Shown here: positions 15,182 through 20,784 of the stretch, piece after piece | How the letters are laid out: every line of letters begins with the position of its first letter | Position numbering within the stretch: position 1 is the first letter of the stretch | Assembly (NCBI GenBank): GCA_945901125.1 | Contig: CAMDKD010000045.1 | Coordinates: 1-21,874 of the forward strand | Length of the DNA stretch: 21,874 nt | Source of the DNA: Bordetella parapertussis | Lineage (GTDB): Bacteria; Pseudomonadota; Gammaproteobacteria; Burkholderiales; Burkholderiaceae_C | Direction: 5' to 3' | The notes under the pieces: generated by a model | Seen by the model: the letters and a program-made list of their open reading frames with translations, nothing else | What the model was told of the DNA's origin: nothing | The model's database searches: none | Program-made: the position numbers and the translations under genes

Positions 15182-15268
15182 TCCGGCCCTGTGAAGTTTT
15201 CATGTAATTTTTCTGATTGCTACAGCGAGAAGGATAAAAAAGGTTAAAACTTCACGGGGCCGGATCAA
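15178..15268. mobile_element. MITE-like inverted-repeat element flanked by TA
   Basis: The element is about 91 bp with terminal inverted repeats of 23 bp, at 15178-15200 and 15246-15268, that pair with a single mismatch (CCCTG on the left against the complement of CGGGG on the right). The outer ends read TTGATCCGGCC. TA lies directly outside on both sides (15176-15177 and 15269-15270), as expected of a TA target-site duplication of the IS630/Tc1-mariner kind. The 45-bp centre is AT-rich and encodes nothing. Structure and size fit a miniature inverted-repeat transposable element. The long loop and absence of a trailing T-run argue against an intrinsic terminator. No second copy is seen in the window. 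Confidence 0.6.
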
Positions 15269-15271
15269 TAG

Positions 15272-15445
15272 GTGATGGGTAACGGAAACGACTAGATTGA
15301 CTCTGGTGGCGGAAACGACTGGGTGATGGGTGGTTACGGTAACGACACAATCATTGGCGGGCAGGGCGTTGACGTGATTTGGCGGCGCAGCTTGTTCACC
15401 TATCATCGGGTTTGTCTGTTCAATGACATTCCCGACCACCCCTGA
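15272..15445 (+). pseudogene. RTX (calcium-binding nonapeptide repeat) gene fossil
   Basis: The frame from 15272 reads VMGNGNDxIDSGGGNDWV and then MGGYGNDTIIGGQGVDVI. These are four consecutive GGxGxDxux-type calcium-binding repeats of RTX exoproteins. An in-frame TAG at 15293-15295 sits in the first repeat. After the fourth repeat the periodicity is lost, and the frame ends at TGA 15443-15445 without the usual secretion tail. The segment lies directly against the MITE-like element, with no start codon or ribosome binding site. It is the remains of a secreted or surface protein gene. Confidence 0.7.
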
Positions 15446-15465
15446 TCACCGCCGCGCACCAACCC

Positions 15466-16113
15466 ATGTCTGCCGCCCACTCAGTCACACCACACCATGC
15501 GCTGGGCGACGAAGCCAATCGGCGTGACGCATTGGTCAGGGCGTCTGCCAAATTGTTCCGCGAAAAAGGCTTCAAGGCCACCACAGTGCGGGACATTGCT
15601 TCTGAAGTGGGTATGCGTTCTGGCAGTCCCTTCTACCATTTCGCCAACAAAGAAGAAATACTCAAAGCGGTGATGGAGCAAGGCCTGATACAAGGGCTGG
15701 AGCTGACCACCCATGAATTGGGACAAGCGAAAACGGCAGTGGATGAGTTTCGCGCGTTGGTGCAAACCCATTACGGCATCTTGCACCACCCGGGCAGCGA
15801 TTTCATTGCCGTCATGATTTACGAATGGCGGCATCTGCCTGACAGCCACAAGCGCGACATCATTGCGTTGAAAGACCGCTACGACGGGCTGTGGCACCAC
15901 ACCTTGTCGCGCTTGATTCAACAAGGCTTACTCGGTGGTCAAGCAAACGGCCCAGCAGTGATCGCCGGTGAAGAAAAAGTGGCACGGCTGTTGGTGCTGG
16001 GCGCGATCAACTACAGCGTGACTTGGTTCAAAGAACAGCACCCCACCAGTAACGGCTGGACACTGGATCAACTGTGCGAACGCACGGTAGCATTTTTTTT
16101 AAGGTCTCCATGA
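15466..16113 (+). CDS. atuR: TetR-family regulator, probable AtuR-type repressor
   Basis: This 215-residue TetR/AcrR regulator has its DNA-binding helix-turn-helix at about residues 20-70: ALVRASAKLFREKGFKATTV, then RDIASEVGMRSGSPFYHFAN and KEEIL. The C-terminal part is a helical ligand-binding domain typical of acyl-CoA-sensing TetR proteins. As the neighbour of atuA it matches AtuR, the terpene-pathway repressor of Pseudomonas, which would de-repress the locus when a pathway acyl-CoA binds. ATG 15466 has no clear ribosome binding site; no other good start is near. Its TGA overlaps the atuA ATG by 4 nt, so regulator and atuA are one operon. The last codons contain a T8 run (16093-16100). TetR family is certain; the AtuR identity rests on context. 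Confidence 0.88.
   Translation: MSAAHSVTPHHALGDEANRRDALVRASAKLFREKGFKATTVRDIASEVGMRSGSPFYHFANKEEILKAVMEQGLIQGLELTTHELGQAKTAVDEFRALVQTHYGILHHPGSDFIAVMIYEWRHLPDSHKRDIIALKDRYDGLWHHTLSRLIQQGLLGGQANGPAVIAGEEKVARLLVLGAINYSVTWFKEQHPTSNGWTLDQLCERTVAFFLRSP
16095..16101 (+). promoter_or_regulatory. Possible -1 ribosomal frameshift site at the tetR/atuA junction
   Basis: The tetR codons TTT TTT TTA form the heptamer T TTT TTA in the phase required for -1 slippage, the same heptamer used by HIV-1 gag-pol. A -1 shift continues as AAG GTC TCC ATG, entering the atuA frame 9 nt before its start and bypassing the tetR stop; that frame has no stop between. No stimulatory hairpin was verified. The AAGG beginning at 16101 is also the natural ribosome binding site of atuA. 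Confidence 0.25.
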
Positions 16114-17483
16114 AAACCGTGCGAGTCACATCAGGCTTGGGGTTTTATGGCGACAACTGGTTGCCTGTGCTGGCGGCCATCGAACATGGCGATGTACAGT
16201 ATGTGTGCTCAGACCACTTGGCTGAATTGACGCTGGCCATTTTGCAAAAAGACCGCCAAAAAGACCCTGCTGCGGGTTATGCCCGCGACCTAATGCCGAT
16301 GCTGACCCAGCTGTGGCCAGCGGCTTCTTCGCGCGGAGTGAAATTTGTGCTGAACGCCGGCGGCCTCAACCCGCAAGCCGCTGCCCTTGCCTTGCAACAA
16401 CTGTTCGCCGCCAGAGGCTGGCGGGCGCGTGTGGCTGTGGTGATGGGCGACAACATGCTGGAACAGTTAGATGCGTTGCAAGCCCTTGGAGAGGCGTTAT
16501 CGCACATGGACTCCGGTGCCGAGTTTGCAACGGTGCGTGAAGACGTGGTGTTTGCCAATGTCTATTTGGGCGCGCAACCGATTGCCAAAGCGCTGGCCAT
16601 GGACGCAGACATTGTGCTGACCGGGCGTGTGGCCGATGCCGCGCTTTTTTTAGGGCCGCTGATCCATGAATTCGGCTGGGCGGCTGACGACTGGGATCGC
16701 TTGTCGCAAGGCGCGGCGGTGGGCCATTTGCTGGAATGTTCAGGGCAAGGCTCGGGCGGCAATTTCGGCTCGGCGGGTGTGTGGCAACGTATTCCCGACT
16801 TATCGCATATCGGGTTTCCTATTGCCGAGGTCAATGCAGACGCACAAGTCACACTGTACAAAGCACCCCGCACGGGTGGGCGCATCAACTTTCACACGGT
16901 GCGTCAGCAACTGCTGTATGAAGTACACAACCCGCGCTACTACGTCACACCTGATGTGGTGCTGGACATGGGCCAATTGGAATTGCATGACCTCGGGCAA
17001 GACCGGGTGCAAGTGCGCGGTGCCATAGGTCATCCCGCGCCGCTGCAACTCAAACTGGTGGCGGGATACCGCAACGGTTGGATGGGCCATGCGGTCACTG
17101 GGTTTAGCTGGCCTGATGCTTTGCAAAAAGCACAGGCCGTGGCAGAGGCCGTGAAATTGCAAATGCAAGAAAAACAATTGCAGCACGATGAACTGTGCGT
17201 CGAGTACATCGGCCACAACACTTTTTTAGGCCCGCATGCCAGCCCAGCCACCGAAGACAATACCAATGAAATTTGGTTGCGCATGGCAATTCGAACCCGC
17301 GAAAAAAAATTCGCCGACGCATTTCCCCGCTTGTTCCCCTGGCTGGCCTTGTCCGGGCCGCCATATATGGGCGGGTTTCACGGCATGACGCCCGCCAGCC
17401 AATTGCTGGGGCTCTGGCCCACGCTGGTAGACAGGACTGCTATCGAATCCAAGGTCAGCGTTGAAGCTTGGGAGATGACATGA
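16110..17483 (+). CDS. atuA: AtuA, acyclic terpene utilisation protein (DUF1446), N-terminal domain as a separate protein
   Basis: This protein of 457 residues starts at ATG 16110 with AAGG five nt upstream; the frame is open 36 nt further back but that overlaps tetR. It opens RVTSGLGFYGDNWLPVLAAI and contains CSDHLAELTLAIL, KFVLNAGGLNPQAAALAL, DADIVLTGRVADAALFLGPL, LLECSGQGSGGNFG and ALSGPPYMGGFHGMTPASQL, the conserved blocks of AtuA. The protein is required for growth on acyclic terpenes in Pseudomonas but its biochemical activity is not established as far as I know. Usual AtuA proteins are near 590 residues because a small ferredoxin-fold domain follows; here that domain is the next gene. 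The stop overlaps that gene's ATG. Confidence 0.92.
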   Translation: MKTVRVTSGLGFYGDNWLPVLAAIEHGDVQYVCSDHLAELTLAILQKDRQKDPAAGYARDLMPMLTQLWPAASSRGVKFVLNAGGLNPQAAALALQQLFAARGWRARVAVVMGDNMLEQLDALQALGEALSHMDSGAEFATVREDVVFANVYLGAQPIAKALAMDADIVLTGRVADAALFLGPLIHEFGWAADDWDRLSQGAAVGHLLECSGQGSGGNFGSAGVWQRIPDLSHIGFPIAEVNADAQVTLYKAPRTGGRINFHTVRQQLLYEVHNPRYYVTPDVVLDMGQLELHDLGQDRVQVRGAIGHPAPLQLKLVAGYRNGWMGHAVTGFSWPDALQKAQAVAEAVKLQMQEKQLQHDELCVEYIGHNTFLGPHASPATEDNTNEIWLRMAIRTREKKFADAFPRLFPWLALSGPPYMGGFHGMTPASQLLGLWPTLVDRTAIESKVSVEAWEMT

Positions 17484-17875
17484 CATTGCGTTTGGCCCAG
17501 ATCGCACATGCCCGCAGTGGCGACAAAGCCGACACCGCCGACATCGGCTTGTTTGCGTGGGACCCGACGGGTTATGCAGTGCTGGCCGAACACGTGACCG
17601 CAGAAAAAGTAGCGCAGCATTTTGCTCACCTGTGGGCAAACAGCGCGAACACTGCCAGCCATTTGCCCAGAGTTGAACGTTTTGATTTGCCGAAACTCCT
17701 TGCGCTCAAATTTGTGTTGCGTGGCGCACTCAACGGCGGGGCTGCATCGAGTTTGCGCAGCGACAACCTGGGTAAAACCATTGCCGCGCAATTGCTGCGC
17801 CTAGACATCGAACTACCGAAGGCGCAGGCCAATGCGGTATTACAGGCCGCGCAAACGGCTATCGATAATTTTTAA
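17480..17875 (+). CDS. AtuA C-terminal ferredoxin-fold domain protein, stand-alone
   Basis: This 131-residue protein starts MTLRLAQIAHARSGDKADTA, followed by DIGLFAWDP and, later, LLALKFVLRGALNGGAASSL, the signature blocks of the domain normally fused to the C-terminus of AtuA. Its ATG lies in the atuA stop (ATGACATGA context, 4-nt overlap), with GGGAG upstream. Together the two products total 588 residues, equal to a fused AtuA, so this is a split gene with both halves kept and probably coupled in translation and assembly. Function is presumably that of AtuA. It is the last gene of the tetR-atuA operon; only fragments follow. No terminator hairpin was seen. Confidence 0.87.
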   Translation: MTLRLAQIAHARSGDKADTADIGLFAWDPTGYAVLAEHVTAEKVAQHFAHLWANSANTASHLPRVERFDLPKLLALKFVLRGALNGGAASSLRSDNLGKTIAAQLLRLDIELPKAQANAVLQAAQTAIDNF

Positions 17876-17908
17876 GCCATGGCCTTTGAAGACATACCAG
17901 GTACATAC

Positions 17909-18050
17909 ATGAGCTCTTCTAACCCCGAGACTGAACCCGCCATCGGTTTGTGACAAGCCTTGTGGTTTTGGTTCAAGCTGGGTTTTATCAGTTTCGGTGG
18001 GCCTGCCTTTATGGGTTTGATAGATTTTTTGGGCACTATGGTTGCGGCCT
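17909..18050 (+). pseudogene. chrA: N-terminal fossil of a chromate transporter (ChrA) gene
   Basis: From ATG 17909 the frame reads MSSSNPETEPAIGL, a TGA stop (17951-17953), then QALWFWFKLGFISFGGPAF. The string LWxWxKLGFISFGGPA is the highly conserved opening of ChrA chromate/sulfate transporters, usually preceded by a short polar leader as here. After GGPA the expected continuation (Q-x-A-x-MHxE) is absent and similarity ends. The remnant thus has a nonsense codon and lacks nearly all of the ~400-residue protein. It lies directly behind the atuA operon on the same strand. Confidence 0.62.
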
Positions 18051-18268
18051 TGGCCTTGTGTAGCTGCTGCAATGCCTTGTTTGCGTGCTGGAGCTTTTGC
18101 TTTTCACGCTCTTTTTTTTACTGCAAGGCTTGCTCGTTTGTTCACAGCTTGAAGTTGACCAAGCTTGAATTGCTCGGCAGATTTAGGTTGTTCCAGCTCA
18201 AATATACGCATGCATTTATTTATAGACCTGCCAAGAACATAGTGCTCAAACGCCTCTCTTTTGATAAA
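18045..18268 (-). pseudogene. Broken minus-strand coding frame rich in basic helices, family unknown
   Basis: Two minus-strand frames join across an A8 run (T8 on the plus strand, 18112-18119). The upstream frame reads REAFEHYVLGRSINKCMRIF and onward to SLAVKK, then stops. The downstream frame continues EREKQKLQHANKALQQLHKA, a charged helix that looks like a coiled coil. Deleting one A would make them continuous. The plus-strand reading of the same DNA is Cys-rich nonsense, so the minus strand looks like the former coding strand. No start with a ribosome binding site is seen, and both ends appear truncated, one by the chrA relic and one by the next gene's leader. I do not recognise the family. 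It could equally be a non-coding region that happens to be open. Confidence 0.35.
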
Positions 18269-18293
18269 TAAATATAGGAAAAGGAGACCAAAG

Positions 18294-18869
18294 ATGAGAT
18301 TTATGGAAATTGCCAACCCAGAGGATCAACTGGCGCTATGGAAGATGGTATCGGACAAGATGTGGGCAGCCTTTGCGCAGCAAGTGCCCCAGGCCTTCAA
18401 TGGTTCATCTCAGCCAACTGCTGCGCCACACATCAGTGCAGGGGTGGCCATGAGGCCTCAAGTTGGAGCAACCGCAAAACCAACGCGTAAATCCTCAGCC
18501 AAGACCGTGGGCAAGACCAGGCCCCGAGCGGCCAAGCCCAAGCCTGTACTCATGGCCCCACCTCCCACACTACCCAAGCCCAAGGCCCAACAGTTAACCC
18601 CAACCCAGGCCACAAAACAGCAGACCCAGCAACATCAGCAACTGGCCCAGCACCTGCATAAAGAGTTGGCCAAGCCACAGAGGAATCAAAAAATCTACCC
18701 TCAACCACCAACCCCCTCCCAAAAACCACCAACCCCAGTGGCACCCATGAACAACAGTTATGACGAAAGGGACAAGGATGAGCTGGTCCTGCACTCACGG
18801 GCCCAGAACCCTTTCAAGACTATCGGTCAGACAAAAATGCCACTAACGGGTCAAAAGCGTGGTTTTTAG
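18294..18869 (+). CDS. Orphan Pro/Gln/Lys-rich low-complexity protein
   Basis: This 191-residue protein starts at ATG 18294, which has AAGGAG seven nt upstream; the frame opens earlier at 18261 but without a ribosome binding site. The first ~40 residues look folded and amphipathic (MRFMEIANPEDQLALWKMVS, then DKMWAAFAQQV). The middle (about 45-150) is low complexity, rich in Pro, Lys, Gln, Ala and Thr. The tail is charged (SYDERDKDELVLHSR) and ends QKRGF. There is no signal peptide or membrane span. The form, a short head plus a long disordered basic stretch, resembles small cytoplasmic hypotheticals or nucleic-acid-binding adaptors, but I do not recognise a family. No neighbour gives a functional clue. 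Confidence 0.65.
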   Translation: MRFMEIANPEDQLALWKMVSDKMWAAFAQQVPQAFNGSSQPTAAPHISAGVAMRPQVGATAKPTRKSSAKTVGKTRPRAAKPKPVLMAPPPTLPKPKAQQLTPTQATKQQTQQHQQLAQHLHKELAKPQRNQKIYPQPPTPSQKPPTPVAPMNNSYDERDKDELVLHSRAQNPFKTIGQTKMPLTGQKRGF

Positions 18870-19215
18870 GCAAAAAACATAGTGCTTTTTTGAACCGTAA
18901 TCGCGGTCACGACAGGCATAGCTCAAATGGTTTGAACATGGATGATTTCAAGATTGACCTATCATTCGACTCATTGGGCACGCTGACCCTGAGGCTTGCA
19001 TAACATCGTGCGGAATCCTCTCAAGTAGTGACTGCCAATCAGCCACCAATGACTCTGAGAAGCTACCGGCGGGAGTCAGACACAAGGAAAAATACGGGTC
19101 TGAGGGATGTGTTTTCTGGGTCGCAAGAATCTGAGCTGGAAAACAAATTAACCTCATTCAAGTATTGTCAAATAATTCTGATTCGTACTCAATATTTCCA
19201 AGCTAAGGAGCGGCC
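18870..19215. other. 346-bp region without a supported gene
   Basis: Short open frames exist on both strands (the longest, minus 18948-19157, has no ribosome binding site and no recognisable family). Just after the orphan gene, AAAAAACATAGTGCTTTTTT at 18872-18891 could fold into a weak A/T-only stem, too weak to call a terminator. A good ribosome binding site (AAGGAG, 19205-19210) at the end belongs to the following small ORF. Confidence 0.5.
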
Positions 19216-19353
19216 ATGAAAATCACTGGCGTCGGTATAAACAGGCCTTTGAACAAGACACAGGGATCTATCAAAAAAATTGTATCAGTTGCAAAACCTC
19301 TTACTATGGGCATAGGCCAAGTTTCTGGTCAACCAACCAACCAACGATGTTGA
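19216..19353 (+). CDS. Small ORF truncated by a frameshift at a CAAC repeat
   Basis: ATG 19216 has AAGGAG five nt upstream, the best ribosome binding site in this stretch. The frame opens MKITGVGINRPLNKTQGSIK and stops at TGA 19351-19353 after 45 residues, just past a (CAAC)4 tract. With three CAAC units instead of four the frame would continue as NDVDDNLDALDENYKK and onward to TAA 19430-19432, giving a 70-residue protein with an acidic tail. The product is not recognised. It may be a decayed gene or one switched on and off by repeat-number change. Confidence 0.45.
   Translation: MKITGVGINRPLNKTQGSIKKIVSVAKPLTMGIGQVSGQPTNQRC
19330..19345. repeat. (CAAC)4 tetranucleotide repeat within a small ORF
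   Basis: There are four perfect tandem CAAC units. The reading frame of the surrounding ORF is truncated with four units and open to a natural-looking 70-residue end with three. Such tracts change length by slipped-strand mispairing, although four units is short for efficient phase variation. Confidence 0.75.
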
Positions 19354-19432
19354 TGACAACTTAGACGCACTAGACGAAAATTATAAAAAATCACCCATCA
19401 CGCTTGGAAAAGAAGTTGATGTCTTAGCGTAA
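19354..19432 (+). pseudogene. Out-of-frame 3' part of the small ORF after the CAAC repeat
   Basis: Read in the frame shifted by the repeat, the segment runs DNLDALDENYKKSPITLGKE and ends VDVLA at TAA 19430-19432. It contains no other stop and is rich in acidic residues, unlike random sequence here. It joins in frame to the upstream part if one CAAC unit is removed. Confidence 0.4.
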
Positions 19433-19542
19433 GCTTCTTGAAAAATAGTCATCTATCCACGCAAAAAATCCACGCAAAAATTAATTGCCAAGTTCAAATA
19501 TCAAGTGCAGAATCAGTATGCAGGTGCTTGATCTCAAGGATC

Positions 19543-19574
19543 GCTCGCCAGCATGGGCGAAAGCCTTTTTTTTT
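19543..19574 (+). terminator. Possible intrinsic terminator
   Basis: GCTCGCC...GGCGAAAGC can form a TCGCC/GGCGA stem with a 6-nt loop. A competing GGC-GAAA-GCC hairpin abuts the run of nine T at 19566-19574. Orientation fits the end of the transcript from the small ORF at 19216. The stem is short, so the call is tentative. Confidence 0.35.
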
Positions 19575-19755
19575 CTTAAAGCGTATTCTTACGCTTCGTG
19601 CATGGAGGTGCAACATTATTAGCTTGCGCTTGGCACCAGCGACTGCCATCCTCCCGTGGTGACGGTCCGGCCCGATCGATTAGATGCAGTCTGGCTTTTT
19701 TGTGAGTTGTGATGTGTGAGATTGATCAGAGTTGCCAAGGTGTTTGTATTTGCTG

Positions 19756-19780
19756 AACCCTCACTCATGAGTTAGGGGTT
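19756..19780. promoter_or_regulatory. Imperfect 25-bp palindrome, possible operator or structural element
   Basis: The perfect 10-bp palindrome ACTCATGAGT (19763-19772) is flanked by AACCC on the left and GGGTT on the right, with a one-base offset. It could be a regulator site for the small gene at 19894 or a hairpin in a transcript. There is no T-run, so it is not a terminator. Confidence 0.3.
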
Positions 19781-19846
19781 AAATTGACGAAGCGTTTTTT
19801 GACTAAAAAATTATCGTTTTGAAGAAAAATACTTAAGGAATACGCA

Positions 19847-19873
19847 ATGAATTACACAATCTCTAATCTTTAA
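19847..19873 (+). CDS. 8-codon leader ORF upstream of the small phage-like gene
   Basis: ATG 19847, six nt after AAGGAA, encodes MNYTISNL and stops at TAA 19871-19873, 20 nt before the next ATG. Its ribosome binding site is better than that of the following gene. It could be a leader peptide or simply the decayed start of something else. Confidence 0.25.
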   Translation: MNYTISNL

Positions 19874-19893
19874 CTAATGGGAGCAGCAATTAA

Positions 19894-20115
19894 ATGAATG
19901 AACAAATCCAAAAACTTGCTGAATTGGCAGGATTCAATCTCCATAATGATCTTATTGACGGGCATAATTTCCATCACGAAATCGAAAAGTTTGCGCAGTT
20001 GATTGTTCAAGAATGTGCGGATCTTGCTGAGTTGTATAAAAACTCGAACAGCACAAATAAAGCCGAGGAAACGATATCATATGCAATTAAAAATAAATTC
20101 GGAATTTACGAATAA
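19894..20115 (+). CDS. Small phage-like hypothetical protein
   Basis: This 73-residue acidic, helical protein opens MNEQIQKLAELAGF and contains IEKFAQLIVQECADLAELY and IKNKFGI near the end. This layout (MNExIxxLAExAGF ... FAxLIVxECA ... IKxxFG) is common among small unannotated proteins of tailed phages and prophages, whose role is unknown. ATG 19894 is preceded by GGGAG at 19879-19883, with rather long spacing (10 nt). There is no membrane segment. No other phage gene is present, so this is probably an isolated acquired gene. Composition is AT-rich relative to the catabolic genes. Confidence 0.6.
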   Translation: MNEQIQKLAELAGFNLHNDLIDGHNFHHEIEKFAQLIVQECADLAELYKNSNSTNKAEETISYAIKNKFGIYE

Positions 20116-20237
20116 ATAAAATACCGGCACAGTGAATTCGCAAAGATTTAAACTGACCGTAAAAAATGGGGGTGTACTGAGCTCAATTGTGGAAGAGGTG
20201 CATTAAGCATGTATCTTGTTATTATTTGTAAGTTTTT

Positions 20238-20669
20238 TCAAGTAACAACAATCAATACATTACAGGGTGATTCTTCGACTAAGTTTGATGAGGTTGATCT
20301 CGCCCACCAGCGTCCAAAAATACTATCGTTATGTTTGTGACCGATTACGATTAAATCGGCAGACACTTTTTCTGCATAGTTAGAGATTGCTGTAACTGAA
20401 CTTCCTATTAATAAAGCTCCAATACATTTAAAGCCTTCTTTTTTAATTAATTCAACACCTTTATCCAATTGACGTTGACTTCTTTCTACTTGAATCTCTT
20501 GCGACTCAATATCGATGAAAGTACTCTCAGCAATGGGATAGATCACCTCAGAAAATACTGAGATGAGATGTATCTCTGCATCTCCCCATAAGGCCATTTC
20601 TTTGCAGTTGATCAGGGCTTTCTGACCTTCTTGTGAGCCGTCATATGCCAAAACAATTTTTCCGTACAT
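20238..20669 (-). CDS. Universal stress protein, UspA family
   Basis: This is a 143-residue single Usp domain, the usual length. It begins MYGKIVLAYDGSQEGQKAL, the family's typical first strand with the adenine-contacting Asp (AYDGS). It ends with LIVIGHKHNDSIFGRWWARS and CNVLIVV. The nucleotide loop usually reads G-x2-G-x9-G(S/T). Here the second Gly is His (GHKH) and the third Gly is Ala or Arg before S/T (WARST), so ATP binding may be weak or altered, although GHxH variants are seen in other beta-proteobacterial Usp proteins. GAGGAG lies before ATG 20669. The gene is monocistronic. Usp proteins act in the cytoplasm during stress or growth arrest; no specific target is indicated. Confidence 0.92.
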   Translation of the reverse strand: MYGKIVLAYDGSQEGQKALINCKEMALWGDAEIHLISVFSEVIYPIAESTFIDIESQEIQVERSQRQLDKGVELIKKEGFKCIGALLIGSSVTAISNYAEKVSADLIVIGHKHNDSIFGRWWARSTSSNLVEESPCNVLIVVT

Positions 20670-20784
20670 AAAGAAACTCCTCGCGTAATATCATTTGCAC
20701 TAGGATCAATATATTGTTAAAAAAACTTTTAGATGAACTAAATATAATACCTTTAAGCCGTTTTAGGTTAATGAGTAACCCAAA

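Larger units (their letters stand above)
14591..15465. other. ~875-bp region without an intact gene: promoter space, AT-rich tract, orphan ORF, MITE and RTX fossil
   Basis: From the transporter start outward it holds: about 180 bp of ordinary composition that must contain the liv promoter, though no clear -35/-10 pair was found; a strongly AT-rich tract (about 14770-14900) with repeated TTTAATT/AATTAAAT words; an orphan open frame (14948-15181); an inverted-repeat element (15178-15268); and a degraded RTX repeat segment (15272-15445). The tetR gene then starts at 15466 with no ribosome binding site visible. No recognisable promoter was found immediately before tetR. Confidence 0.65.
17876..18293. 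other. 418-bp region without an intact gene: chrA fossil and an antisense coiled-coil fossil
   Basis: After the atuA operon the sequence passes into a plus-strand chromate-transporter relic (17909 to about 18050). A minus-strand broken coding frame (about 18045-18268) follows. The plus-strand leader and ribosome binding site of the orphan gene at 18294 come last. Composition becomes more AT-rich from about 18060. No RNA gene or terminator is evident. Confidence 0.6.
19433..19893. other. 461-bp region without a supported gene
   Basis: The 74-codon open frame at 19438-19662 starts at TTG, lacks a ribosome binding site and looks like no family. The region contains a terminator-like hairpin with T9 (19543-19574), an imperfect 25-bp palindrome (19756-19780), and an 8-codon ORF with a good ribosome binding site (19847-19873) just before the next gene. 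No tRNA cloverleaf was seen. Confidence 0.5.

Noticed and set aside
15178..15268. Reading the inverted repeat as an intrinsic terminator
   Set aside because: The loop is about 45 nt, no T-run follows, and TA flanks both ends, which fits a mobile element better.
18236..18886. 11-bp direct repeat AACATAGTGCT at 18236-18246 and 18876-18886 flanking the Pro-rich gene
   Set aside because: An 11-bp match in a 22-kb window is expected by chance, and there are no transposon ends or integrase.
18948..19157. Minus-strand 69-codon ORF
   Set aside because: No ribosome binding site and no recognisable family; kept only as part of a gene-free region.
19438..19662. Plus-strand 74-codon ORF
   Set aside because: It starts at TTG without a ribosome binding site and runs through a terminator-like hairpin and T-run.
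19664..19676. TCCGGCCC near 19667 as a second MITE end
   Set aside because: Only eight bases match the element's terminus and no partner repeat or TA flank is present.
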